Assembly: GCF_018398395.1 (NCBI RefSeq) | Contig: NZ_JAHCBF010000011.1 | Span: 1-64,000 of the forward strand | Reading direction: 5' to 3' | From: Croceicoccus gelatinilyticus | GTDB taxonomy: Bacteria > Pseudomonadota > Alphaproteobacteria > Sphingomonadales > Sphingomonadaceae | DNA: 64,000 bases | Shown here: in pieces, positions 41,951 to 50,576 of the stretch | Numbering within the stretch: the first letter of the stretch is position 1 | Layout: every line of letters begins with the position of its first letter | Translations under genes and position numbers: made by a program | Notes under the pieces: generated by a model | Databases searched by the model: none | What the model saw: only the letters and a program-made list of their open reading frames with translations | What the model was told of the DNA's origin: nothing

Positions 41951-43432
41951 TCAGTCTTGGGGTTTGCGGATCGCAAGGACGCAGGTGTTCACATTCGTGC
42001 CTGCGTGCGCGAACGAGCGTTCGGGCAGGTCCCGGAACATGTCGTACCAGATGGCATTCCATTCACCGGCCCGCTTGAGCAGCGCCTTCGAGCGGGGGTT
42101 TTCCCGGAATTCGACGCCAGCCGCCATGATCGCGACGAGCTTGCCACCCGGCTTTACGAACTTCATGGCGTGCATGACATGATCGCAGTCGAGCGACCGG
42201 TCGAACGGCGGGTTCATCAGAACCACGTCGAAGGTGCCCACGATTTCAGGCGTCAGCTGCATGAAGTCGTTGACCATCAGGCGCCCGAGGCCGAGCCCGC
42301 CAAGCTGGCTGGCAAGGTCCGCCTGGATTTCGACCGCCGTGATGTTGCGGGAGTTGGCACCGGCTCCGATTGCGGCTTCGATCAGCGCGCCGGTACCGGC
42401 ACTCGGTTCAAGGATCGTCGTCTCGGACGAAATGGACGTGAGCTCGCCCATCTCGAGAACCTTGCGTGCCAGCTCTTCGCTCGTGGGGAAGAAGCCGAAG
42501 TTCTTCGCGTGCATGTCACGGGGGCGAATGGCGTACTCTTCGCGCGCCTTCTCGCCCGCGGTATCTGCTCCCTCGCCCAGCGTAGCGCCGTAGTAGGTTG
42601 CAAGGAGCCGGTTCACCTCCTCGAGGAGATCCTTGCGCTTGAACCAGACATGGACGTTGCCGTTCTTGAAGACCTTGGCTTCGAAGTAGTCGCTATGGGC
42701 GACGAAGGCCTTTGCGGTCATGCTCGAACGCTGGGCATCGATTGCACCGACGATCCCGGCTGCGCGTTCGGGCTGCTCTTCTCCGTCGAGGACATGGAAA
42801 GTCCGTTCGACATCACGCAGGACATCGTCCTTGCGGCCGTAGTGGTTCCACATGCCGTAGTCGTTGAGTGCGTTGTTCAGCACCACACGACTGCCGATCT
42901 TGAAGCCGTCATGTGAGCGGAAGCGCCGGTCGAGCTTCGAGAAAGCGTTGGCGATCCCGCGCATGAAGATCTCGTCGGCTGTGCCGGCGAGGTTGGCGAG
43001 CGTCGTGTAGCAATTTTCGGCGGTTGCCTCGGGCGGGTCCTTCTCGAGCTGGTCGCGAAATTCCTCGCGGGCCTGCGCGTCCATCAGCTTCTCGATATCG
43101 GTCGCCTCGACCAGATGCTTCCAGATGGCGCGGTCGAGCGTCTTGCGGATGCCGTCGATGAACTGCTCGCGGCGTTCAGGGCGCGTCTTGATGCCGCAGG
43201 GGTGCAGCAGCCTGTCGAATTCCCTCGGGAAATAGCTGGCGCCCGGCAAGTGCCCGGAAATCGATGCCTTGTCGGCGATGTCTCCGGCCTGCTGCAGTAG
43301 GTCGAATGCTTCGCCATAAAGGGCAAGAGCGCGGTGACGCTTGGTTTCGATATCTTCGATCGTGCTGCGCTGGACGGGCAGGTTGTCGTTTTCAGGCGCA
43401 GTGTATCGCTCCGCCTTGAAGGCAGTGGCCAT
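41951..43432 (-). CDS. DUF4942-type DNA methyltransferase
   Basis: 493 residues. The N-terminal half matches the DUF4942 region seen on plasmids and integrative elements (FKIGSRVVLNNALN, VHVWFKRKDLLEEVNRLLATYYG). The C-terminal half is a gamma-class methyltransferase: FFPTSEELARKVLEM, SAM motif LEPSAGTGALIEAA (341-354), catalytic NPPF (407-410), and KFVKPGGKLVAIMAAGVEF. Predicted to methylate adenine N6. Operon member with the DpdA-like and AlkB-like genes. Confidence 0.85.
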   Translation of the reverse strand: MATAFKAERYTAPENDNLPVQRSTIEDIETKRHRALALYGEAFDLLQQAGDIADKASISGHLPGASYFPREFDRLLHPCGIKTRPERREQFIDGIRKTLDRAIWKHLVEATDIEKLMDAQAREEFRDQLEKDPPEATAENCYTTLANLAGTADEIFMRGIANAFSKLDRRFRSHDGFKIGSRVVLNNALNDYGMWNHYGRKDDVLRDVERTFHVLDGEEQPERAAGIVGAIDAQRSSMTAKAFVAHSDYFEAKVFKNGNVHVWFKRKDLLEEVNRLLATYYGATLGEGADTAGEKAREEYAIRPRDMHAKNFGFFPTSEELARKVLEMGELTSISSETTILEPSAGTGALIEAAIGAGANSRNITAVEIQADLASQLGGLGLGRLMVNDFMQLTPEIVGTFDVVLMNPPFDRSLDCDHVMHAMKFVKPGGKLVAIMAAGVEFRENPRSKALLKRAGEWNAIWYDMFRDLPERSFAHAGTNVNTCVLAIRKPQD

Positions 43433-43492
43433 GGTCGGTCTCCTTGGGAGAAATATTGAGGGGGTTTGGGGGCGGCGCCTAAGCGCGGCCGG

Positions 43493-43735
43493 TCAGGTGC
43501 AGATGCTGGTCGCGTAGCGCAGGATGAAACGGGCTGCCTTGGCTTCGGTGCGATCCTTGATGAGATCGGACATGGCAAGCGTCCAGTGCGTGCCGAGCAA
43601 GTCGTTCAATTCGCTTTCGATCGCAGCCATGTCCTTGTCTGCGAAGATCTGCAGCAGGATGACATGAAGGCGGCGCACCGGTCCGTAATCGGGGTGGTTC
43701 GGCTGGTCGTAGATGGGGAGTGCTGCTTCAGGCAT
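43493..43735 (-). CDS. small unassigned protein, 80 aa
   Basis: MPEAALPIYDQPNHPDYGPVRRLHVILLQIFADKDMAAIESELNDLL: helical, soluble. Two ATG codons in tandem (43738, 43735) make the exact start open. Overlaps the end of the upstream gene by about 8 bp. No family recognised. Confidence 0.6.
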   Translation of the reverse strand: MPEAALPIYDQPNHPDYGPVRRLHVILLQIFADKDMAAIESELNDLLGTHWTLAMSDLIKDRTEAKAARFILRYATSICT

Positions 43736-44216
43736 CATTCTGCTCCTCGATGATGTCTTCGATGTTGGTTTCGACTTCGGGGCCGCGGCGGATCTCGACG
43801 TTCCATCCGGCGGCCAGCAGGGGCGCGAAAAGACGCTTCACGTCCTCGTTGAAGTGGCCGAAGCTGTTCTTCTCGATCCATCCCTTCGCCGGCTCGACGG
43901 CAATGCTGATCGCGGTGTCGCTTTCGATGAAGAGCGTGGCGTTCTGGAAATCGCTTTCCTGTGCATCGGCGATCTCGCCGTGCTTGATCTTCAGGCCCGG
44001 CGCTTCGATGTCGGGCGAGTAGCCGTTCAGGGCGAGGATTTCGGTCAAGGCATCGGGGTTCTGCGCCCAGCTCGCGTATTCGTCCCGGGACAAACCAAGG
44101 CTTTCGGGCAGAGAGACGCTGTCGCTGGTTTCGCTGTTGTGCCAGGCCTCGACCCAGTCATCGATCTGGTCGGGCTTGAGATGGCCTGCGAGAATGAGGC
44201 CGACGAAGGTCTTCAT
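43728..44216 (-). CDS. unassigned acidic protein, 162 aa
   Basis: MKTFVGLILAGHLKPDQIDDWVEAWHNSETSDSVSLPESLGLSRDEYASWAQNPDALTEIL: the first 100 residues have the look of a small helical adaptor common on ICEs and plasmids. Soluble. Lies directly downstream of the DpdA-like gene. Confidence 0.6.
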   Translation of the reverse strand: MKTFVGLILAGHLKPDQIDDWVEAWHNSETSDSVSLPESLGLSRDEYASWAQNPDALTEILALNGYSPDIEAPGLKIKHGEIADAQESDFQNATLFIESDTAISIAVEPAKGWIEKNSFGHFNEDVKRLFAPLLAAGWNVEIRRGPEVETNIEDIIEEQNDA

Positions 44217-44242
44217 GGATTAGGCTCCTTGGAAAAATCTGA

Positions 44243-45325
44243 TCAGGCGGCGAGCGGCAGGTGCTGCTTTGCCGGAGTATTGAGGTCGGCGCCGGGGACG
44301 AGTTCTGCTGCGAGCTCCATCACCCACTCCTCGAGGAAGCGTCCGCCCACGATCTGGTCGTGATCGAGATCGCCGGATTCGATGAGGTCGTTGATCTGCG
44401 AGCGGGCAAGCGCCTCGAGTTCGTCGAGAATGGTCCCTGCAGGTGCTTTTCCCTTCCCCTGGGGAAGCTCTCTCTGGATGCTCATGGATCGGGGTGAAGC
44501 GATGCGTGCTCGCTGCTTTCTGACCCACTGCTCCATCACGCTGGCCGTGAAGGCGTTGGATTTCGAGAAGTCGGGATCAGTCTTCCTGCGTTCGTTGGCG
44601 AGGAAGCGGGCACGAGTTCCGTATGCCTGGCTGTCGATGCTGTCGATGCGGTTCTGGAACATGCAGGCGGCTTCGGCAGCGTCGCTCTTGATGCCGAAGA
44701 GATGCAGCCTGACATCCTTGGGAAGCTCGCGGTCCAGGCGATCAATGATCTCGATCGCGCCGTCGGGGCCAGATGCAGACCTGCGACACATCGATCCCAC
44801 GCCGATCGTTGCGCCGCTGCGGACCAGACCGGCGATCTTGTCCCAGACCCGAAGATAGTCGTCCGCGTTTGCGCCCTGGATGACTGGCATCAGCCTCTCG
44901 GGAATACCGAGATCCTTGGCGATGCGGTGGCAGGACCAATTGAGGTTGATGGTCTTTGACAGTCGCTCTTCGACTTCATGACGGTTGGCCGCGATCTCGG
45001 GCTCGACGCAAAGGTCCATGGATGAGAACCTCGTGATCGCGGGGTGCGCGCACAGGTCTTCGATGTAGGATTCCACAGACCAGTCGTATCCGCCCTTCAG
45101 GGCCATCGCGACGAAGCCGGCGCTGTCGAGATGAAGCTCGACATCCAGTTCATGAGCCCTGTCGAGCGCGGCTGTATTCCAGCCTGCAAATAGGCGGATG
45201 CCGGAAGGTTCCTTGCGCCATTTTGCAAGGGCGTTGGCACTGAGCATGACAGGAGCGTGGAGGCGAAGCGCGGTGTCGAGGAGTGGCCCGCGCGAAAGGG
45301 CGGGCAGTCCGACAATGATGCGCAT
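44243..45325 (-). CDS. DpdA/TGT-like 7-deazaguanine transglycosylase
   Basis: 360 residues with the tRNA-guanine transglycosylase barrel pattern: LHLDSAGF (D67, as in the DSGGF of TGT), SSMDLCVEPE (D104), PVIQGANADDYLRV (Q150), IGVGSMCRRS (175-183), LHLFGIKS (208-213) and SIDSQAYGTRARF, where D231 fits the nucleophile of archaeal-type TGT (DSAxY). It lacks the C-terminal zinc CxCxxC of tRNA TGTs, as do DNA-acting DpdA proteins. Predicted to swap guanine in DNA for a 7-deazaguanine. No preQ0 synthesis genes are in the window, so the host would supply the base. Clustered with an AlkB-like enzyme and a methyltransferase. Confidence 0.68.
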   Translation of the reverse strand: MRIIVGLPALSRGPLLDTALRLHAPVMLSANALAKWRKEPSGIRLFAGWNTAALDRAHELDVELHLDSAGFVAMALKGGYDWSVESYIEDLCAHPAITRFSSMDLCVEPEIAANRHEVEERLSKTINLNWSCHRIAKDLGIPERLMPVIQGANADDYLRVWDKIAGLVRSGATIGVGSMCRRSASGPDGAIEIIDRLDRELPKDVRLHLFGIKSDAAEAACMFQNRIDSIDSQAYGTRARFLANERRKTDPDFSKSNAFTASVMEQWVRKQRARIASPRSMSIQRELPQGKGKAPAGTILDELEALARSQINDLIESGDLDHDQIVGGRFLEEWVMELAAELVPGADLNTPAKQHLPLAA

Positions 45326-45326
45326 T

Positions 45327-45926
45327 TCAGTCTCCGATTATTTTCCTGAAAGTAAGGGTGATGCGGTCCTTCCGGCCGACCTTCTTGGGCAGGCCGTGGG
45401 TCCAGTTCCGTTGCAGGGCGCCAGCCATCAGGAGCAGGCTCCCGTGGGGCGTTTCGATCTGCGTGTTGGGCTCCAGTTCGGGCATGATGCGCTGGTGGTG
45501 CGCCTTGGGCTTGAAGTGCAGCCCCCTGCCCTCGCCAAGGGTCACCATGGCGATGACCGGATCGCGGCCCAGTTCAGGTTCGTTGTCGGCATGGAAGCCG
45601 ATCCCGTGGTTCTTGCCGGCAACGTAACGGTTCAGCAGGACAGAATTGAAGACGCCGCCGGTGCGGGCCTCGACCTGTTGGCGTAGCGCCTCGATGGGTT
45701 CGGGCATCGGGCGGGCTTTCAGCGACAGGCCCGAGTAGCTGTAATTGCCTTGGCCGAACCAGGCAGTCAGGCGGGGCTGCGGGAAGATGCGTCCGTAGAC
45801 CTCGACGTCGCGCTGTTCCCACTCGACATGATCGATGAGCGTGGAGAACAAGCTGTCTGCTTCCGCTTCAGAAAGAAACGTAAGGTCGCGCGCGATGTGC
45901 GCGCCGGGCATTTCGATGTTTTCCAT
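45327..45926 (-). CDS. AlkB-like 2OG/Fe(II) dioxygenase
   Basis: 199 residues. All key residues are visible: iron ligands H112 and D114 (GFHADNEPELG) and H177 (NWTHGLPK), with 2-oxoglutarate-binding R188 and R194 (DRITLTFR). NRYVAGKNHGIGFHADNE and SLLLMAG are AlkB/ALKBH2-like. Likely removes N-alkyl groups from DNA bases, by repair or as an eraser of a modification. Adjacent to the DpdA-like gene with 1 bp between stop and start. Confidence 0.88.
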   Translation of the reverse strand: MENIEMPGAHIARDLTFLSEAEADSLFSTLIDHVEWEQRDVEVYGRIFPQPRLTAWFGQGNYSYSGLSLKARPMPEPIEALRQQVEARTGGVFNSVLLNRYVAGKNHGIGFHADNEPELGRDPVIAMVTLGEGRGLHFKPKAHHQRIMPELEPNTQIETPHGSLLLMAGALQRNWTHGLPKKVGRKDRITLTFRKIIGD

Positions 45927-45964
45927 TCTCTACTCCTTCGCTGCCATAGGCACGCAAAGGAAAA

Positions 45965-46381
45965 TCAGGCGGCAGCCTTGTCCTCAGTTGGGTTGTGCCG
46001 CGCTTCGAGAATTCGGATCTGGGCCGGATTCCACACAACCGCAGATTGCCCCCGGTCACGTCCTTCGAAGGCGTTTTCGTAAAGCAGGCAATCATGACCA
46101 GCGGCTTGGGCAATGCGGATCGCCTTTGCCCATCCATCCTCGTCGAGCTGGTCTCTTACAGTTTTCGGATTGCTGTAGGAGATCTCGGCCATCACGATGA
46201 TGCCACGGAACCCGGATGCATCTGGCGTTAGATCGGAAAACTCCTCGATCGGCAGGCTGGCCAGGCGCATCGTTGCGACGTGGGCGGCTTGATCGAGACT
46301 TCCGAAGTGCACACCGCTTGCCGGAATGCGGAAGCGTTCGAAGGCGCGAACCGTGCCATGGAACAGAACTTGTGCGTGCAT
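45965..46381 (-). CDS. ADP-ribosyltransferase-like (ART-PolyVal type) protein
   Basis: 138 residues. VLFHGTVRAFERFRIPASGVHFGSLDQAAHVA fits the H-[GT]-F..-HFG opening of small ART-like domains found in phage and plasmid polyvalent proteins. YENAFEGRDRGQSAVVWNPAQIRIL fits their closing Y.N..E......s.vv.dp.QI block. Stand-alone here. A perfect inverted repeat lies 21 bp upstream. Could modify a host protein or DNA; activity untested. Confidence 0.55.
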   Translation of the reverse strand: MHAQVLFHGTVRAFERFRIPASGVHFGSLDQAAHVATMRLASLPIEEFSDLTPDASGFRGIIVMAEISYSNPKTVRDQLDEDGWAKAIRIAQAAGHDCLLYENAFEGRDRGQSAVVWNPAQIRILEARHNPTEDKAAA

Positions 46382-46401
46382 GTTCGCTATCCTCTTAGTT
46401 G

Positions 46402-46426
46402 AACTTGTAAGCGCTACTTACAAGTT
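46402..46426. promoter_or_regulatory. perfect inverted repeat upstream of the ART-like gene
   Basis: AACTTGTAAG, CGCTA, CTTACAAGTT: two perfect 10-bp arms. Sits 21 bp before the start codon, so probably a repressor operator. Confidence 0.55.
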
Positions 46427-46518
46427 GCGGGCATCAGTCCTTGCGCTATGCTTTTTCCAACCAACGCAATGTAACCGGGGGGTCGTATGCGGAAGGTAAA
46501 CCTGGCTGTCGGTATTTC

Positions 46519-46690
46519 TTAACATCTTCCCCGCCCTGAAGAGACGGGGATTCCCTTGAGTTGGGCTAGGCCGCAACCGAGAGGATAGTTGACGCTTCGC
46601 AGGGAGCTAATGCCTTGCCCTCAGCGTCCAGCAACGGAGTGTTCCCCCGCCGTTTAAGGTTGATCCCGCGCGCAAGGATATTACGGGCGG
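46519..46690 (-). ncRNA. predicted omega (re)RNA of TnpB copy 2
   Basis: As for copy 1. The guide would come from the flank read leftward from 46518 (GAAATACCGACAGCCAGG). 5' limit not determinable by eye. Confidence 0.38.
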
Positions 46691-47798
46691 CGTTGATGTC
46701 GGCATGCGCTTGATGATCGCAGACATTGCACCGGAAGGTCGCTTGGCTCTCGCGATTTTCTGGTGCGGTATGACCGCATTCGGCGCATTGCCGAGACGTG
46801 TTTTTGGGGTCGACGGAGATCAGGATGCCGCCGCGTTCTTCGAGCTTGTAGCCGAGCATGGTGGCGAACGAGCCCCAACCGCTGGCAAGGATCGCCCTGT
46901 TCAGACCAGACTTGGCTCGAACATTGCGGCCCGGCTCTTCAGCAGAGCCCTTGGCCGACCGGGTCATGCCCGAGATATTGAGCGCTTCGATAGCGACGAG
47001 ACCATTGTTGTTGGCGATCGAGCGAGAGACCGCGTGCAGCATGTGCTGCCTCCGCCGGACCTGCCTCGCATTCAGACGAGCAAAGCGGCTGCGTGCCTTG
47101 GCATAGCGCCGCGAGCCGCGCTTGCGCCGGCTCATCGCCTTCTGGGCCCTGCGGATGGCAGCATCGGTATGAGCAACACCAGCAGGCAGCCGGTAGATAT
47201 CGCCGGTAGACGTGGCGATCGGAGCGGCAACGCCCCGGTCGATGCCGATCTGGCCGAGCGGAGTTGCGCATTCCGCGATTTCCAGCGTCACAGCGAAGCT
47301 GACGGCCCATCCTGAAGCATCGCGGCGCAAGGTCGCCGTGCGGATGCTCTTTTCCAATCCGGCAATCTTGCCACCGTAGCTATCCCGCATCCGGATCCAG
47401 CCGATCTTGGGAATGAAGACCTCAGACCAGCGGCGCGAGATCCGGCGGATCTTCACCTCGCGTCCGTCGTGCCGGAAGCTGTCGTCGACATATTTCCGGC
47501 GCGGTCGCGGATAGGCGGCCCGGCGCGCGAAGAAGTTCTGGAAAGCGCGCTCGAGGTCGTTGAGGGCGTGCTTCTGGGTGGTTTGGGCCCGCGCGGCGAT
47601 AAAGTCGAACTCGGCGCGCAAGGTCTTGATCTCGGCACTCTGCGTCGACCGGCCAAGTTTATGGCGCTGGCCCCAGGTGCGGCGCTGCTCGAGCATCAGG
47701 TTGTAGACGAGCCGGGTCACCCCAGCAGTGCCTTCGAGATCGGCAATCTGCTGGGCGGTTGGCTTGAGCCGATAGACTTGGCCTCGGATGAGTTCCAT
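46566..47798 (-). CDS. tnpB: RNA-guided endonuclease TnpB, second copy
   Basis: 410 residues, about 96% identical to the copy at 6679. RuvC residues D187, E271, D367 and the four zinc Cys are conserved. The five-residue cluster at 172-177 (LEIAEC for CEFKVS) is the only dense difference, suggesting local gene conversion from a third allele. Intact. Confidence 0.92.
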   Translation of the reverse strand: MELIRGQVYRLKPTAQQIADLEGTAGVTRLVYNLMLEQRRTWGQRHKLGRSTQSAEIKTLRAEFDFIAARAQTTQKHALNDLERAFQNFFARRAAYPRPRRKYVDDSFRHDGREVKIRRISRRWSEVFIPKIGWIRMRDSYGGKIAGLEKSIRTATLRRDASGWAVSFAVTLEIAECATPLGQIGIDRGVAAPIATSTGDIYRLPAGVAHTDAAIRRAQKAMSRRKRGSRRYAKARSRFARLNARQVRRRQHMLHAVSRSIANNNGLVAIEALNISGMTRSAKGSAEEPGRNVRAKSGLNRAILASGWGSFATMLGYKLEERGGILISVDPKNTSRQCAECGHTAPENRESQATFRCNVCDHQAHADINAARNILARGINLKRRGNTPLLDAEGKALAPCEASTILSVAA

Positions 47799-47949
47799 TT
47801 ATATGGCCCCCTTTCATAATTGGCTGTCTAATGCGGCGGAGCTCGGATCGATTTCGGGCGGAGCTACAATGAAGATCAGAAGTACCGGTGGCTTAAGCTC
47901 CTATCCCTCCCCGCCCTGAAGTGACGGGGCTTCTCGGAGCAATTGGGTG

Positions 47950-48444
47950 ATGGCAGGGGTATGGTTGGCGGATCAGGCGGACGAGGATGTGGCGATTGGC
48001 AATAATCGCCGCGTCACGTTGGAGAAGCCGGAGCAGACGTTCGTGGTCGACGCATTTCGCGAGGGCAAACCGGTTCCCTCTGGCGAGTATGTAGCCGAGG
48101 TTGGTTTCTACAAGCGTCGGGGCGCCAAGGACGGTAACCCCGAAGCTGCCGGCGTCAACGATATCGAGGCCGAGGATCGAGTGCGGCTGGCCGGATTGGG
48201 CATGACGCGAGCGCAAGGGACACGACAGGTTGAATTGCAGCGCTGGGTCATGGGGAACGTTGCCGCAAATGATCCTTGGGACCAGGCACGTTTCGAGGCG
48301 AAGCTAGGGCGTGCGGTCAAAGGGCCATCAACGCTCAGCCATCTGCATGATGCTTATTATTTCCCAGAGGCCGATATGACCTTTCTCGTTAATAGGCTGA
48401 GGCGCGAGGTTTCGATATGGCGGCTGGGGAATGTTCAGACCTGA
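47950..48444 (+). CDS. unassigned protein, 164 aa
   Basis: ATG three bases after the edge of the TnpB element; a GTG at 47947 is the target-site GTGA itself. The GGAG before it belongs to the element, so the IS may supply the ribosome-binding site or may have cut off the natural 5' end. The body (EKPEQTFVVDAFREGKPVPSGEYVAEVGFYKRRG) is soluble and mixed alpha/beta. No family recognised. Confidence 0.5.
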   Translation: MAGVWLADQADEDVAIGNNRRVTLEKPEQTFVVDAFREGKPVPSGEYVAEVGFYKRRGAKDGNPEAAGVNDIEAEDRVRLAGLGMTRAQGTRQVELQRWVMGNVAANDPWDQARFEAKLGRAVKGPSTLSHLHDAYYFPEADMTFLVNRLRREVSIWRLGNVQT

Positions 48445-48590
48445 TAGTCGGATAGGTTAACGAGGTAGTCCGTATATGGGACATCCTGCAAATGGCGGAA
48501 ACCTTATAGATATCGAGGGGTTATAGCAGCAGGACAAAGCTATGGTGGCTGCTTGGCATTAACCATGGCAACGCGACATCAAGGATTTTT

Positions 48591-48920
48591 GTGCCTGCCA
48601 ATTCTCCAGAGGCTGCCCCCGCCTCTTCGATCTCTGACGCCCCTCAGGATTACCGTTACCGAAATTCGAAGCCATGGTCTGTCCTTGGCCTGTCGATCAT
48701 TGCCTCGGTCATTGCCGTTGCGGTGATCGCTGGTGCTTGGTCAGGGCTTTCTTCTGCAACCGAAGACGATCGGATTGCCGCGCCGCCCGACCTTCGCAAG
48801 GTCGTGACGAAGGCCGGTGCTACCGGTGAGAAAATCGTCGATGATGCGAAGACCGCTCTGACTGATCGCGAGCGGAGAAATTCTCCAGACCTCGATGACG
48901 ATCCGGATCTTAACGGTTGA
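48591..48920 (+). CDS. small single-pass membrane protein, 109 aa
   Basis: GTG start with AAGGA five bases upstream. Pro/Ser head, one helix (SVLGLSIIASVIAVAVIAGAWSGL), charged extracytoplasmic tail rich in Asp at the end. No family recognised. Stop abuts the oppositely directed gene at 48921. Confidence 0.55.
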   Translation: MPANSPEAAPASSISDAPQDYRYRNSKPWSVLGLSIIASVIAVAVIAGAWSGLSSATEDDRIAAPPDLRKVVTKAGATGEKIVDDAKTALTDRERRNSPDLDDDPDLNG

Positions 48921-49055
48921 TCAGAGGGTGAAGTTGATAAACCCGAGTGCGATCGCGGCCTTGCCTGCGAAGAGCACGATGAGGAGCGCCGCATCGGTCG
49001 ACCGTTCAAGGAACGTGTCTGTCTCGACAGAGATGTTTTCGACCGGCGGGGCCAC
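48921..49055 (-). CDS. small membrane protein, 44 aa
   Basis: GTG start supported by AGGAG eight bases upstream. VAPPVENISVETDTFLERST head, then one helix (DAALLIVLFAGKAAIALGFI). Convergent with the 48591 gene. Too short to assign. Confidence 0.5.
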   Translation of the reverse strand: MAPPVENISVETDTFLERSTDAALLIVLFAGKAAIALGFINFTL

Positions 49056-49201
49056 GAGGGTTACTCCTGAAGGTTGCGACCTCAGGGTTAGCCTCGCGAA
49101 CTTACCAAAGGATTGAGGCCTGACATGGGGTTTCGACGGATAGACCGTCGGCCCGATCTGCCAGGATCAGAATCCGACCTTGCGCAGAAGGTTGAGACAA
49201 G

Positions 49202-50576
49202 ATGGCAACAACAATAGATGCTGGCGGTAGGCGGGAAGATATTTCCGACGCCTACTGGAGGAAGCGCGACAGGCGCAGACGCCGCCGGTTCGCAGGCGCG
49301 CTAGCATTTGCATTTGCATGGATGATCTTCAGCATCTGGCTCTCGATGCCGTGGCTGTCGGACCTCGGGGAGCTATCTCACCCGATCATCGCGCTCTTCG
49401 TGCTGACGTTCATCGCCTATGTGCCCGGCTTCATGAACGCGTTTCTGCTGATGAGCCTCGTCTTAAGGCCCGACGCGAGGCGCGCGACACCGGCAAGCTG
49501 GCCGTCTGTTACACTGCTCGTTGCCGCCTACAACGAGGAGGAGCTGATCGCGGACACGATCCGCTCCTTGAGCGAGCTCGACTACCAGGGCCCGCTCGAG
49601 ATCATCGTGCTCGACGATGGCTCGTCCGATGCAACGACCGCGCAGGTCGAGGCGATGAGCCACCTGTTCGACGCCCAGCCGCTTCGCAGGCTCATCCCCG
49701 TCCGCCGCGAGGTGAACAGCGGCAAGGCAGGCGTATTGAACTACGGGCTGGAGATGGCCTCGCATGATCTCGTCGTCACCATCGATGCGGATACCCTGCT
49801 CGACCGCCGCAGCCTGACGTCGATGATCGAAAGGCTGGAGGCCAGTCCTCCCGGCACGATGGCGATCGCGGGCACCGTCTTTGTCGGCAATACCTTCGCA
49901 AGCTGGGTCACGAAGATGCAGCAGTGACTATTTCCATGGCATCGCCGCAGTGAAGCGAATGCAGGGCATGTATGACGGCACCCTCGTCGCGCAGGGCGCT
50001 TTCAGCCTTTATCGGCGTGAAGCCCTGCTCGAAGTCGGCGGGTGGCCTGACATGGTCGGCGAAGACATCGTCGTCACCTGGGAATTCCTGAAGCGCGACT
50101 GGCTGGTCGGCCATGCCGAAGACGCGGTCGCGTGGACGAGCGCGCCGGAAACCTACAACGGCCTTGCCCGCCAGCGGAAACGCTGGGCCCGCGGCATGAT
50201 CGAGGCGCTGGAACTCAATAACAGCCTGCTCAAGAAACGGCGGCTCTCGACCATGTTCATCTGGTGGAACCTTTTGTTCGTGAGCATCGATCTCACCTTC
50301 ACCCTCGGCTTCATCCCCGGCCTTGTTCTCGCGGCATTCGGGATCTTCTGGCTCGCGGGACCGCTTACCCTTCTCGTCCTTCCCCTCGCCGCGCTCTGGA
50401 ACGTGATCATCTACCGGATCCAGATGCGCATGCTGAAGCGGCAGGACATCAAGATGAAACGAAGCCTTTGGGGCTTCATCCTCTTCTCGCTGATTTACCC
50501 GCTGATCATGCAGCCGGTCTCGGTGTGGGGATATTTTGCCGAACTGACTGGAGGCAAGAAGCAGTGGAATTCGTAA
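49202..50576 (+). pseudogene. PgaC-like family 2 glycosyltransferase, frameshifted
   Basis: Two frames make one protein of about 457 residues. First part: two membrane helices, then the GT2 core VTLLVAAYNEEELIADTIRSL, LDDGSSDATT, IDADTLLD (DxD). Second part: GTLVAQGAFSLYRREALLEVGGWPDMVGEDIVVTW (the acceptor-site Glu-Asp), QRKRWARG (QxxRW) and C-terminal helices. At about 49925 the expected QQWDYFHG is read as CAGCAGTGAC: two bases are missing and a TGA results. Would have made a poly-beta-1,6-GlcNAc-type polymer. Confidence 0.82.

Larger units (their letters stand above)
46519..47946 (-). mobile_element. IS605-type TnpB-only element, copy 2
   Basis: Same architecture as copy 1: end hairpins at 46529-46549 and 47909-47929, one tnpB gene, no Y1 transposase. 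Left flank TCAC on the element strand. No long direct repeats flank this copy. Confidence 0.8.

Noticed and set aside
47947-47949. GTG as the start of the gene after TnpB copy 2
   Set aside because: This GTG is part of the target tetranucleotide; the ATG that follows directly is the simpler choice.
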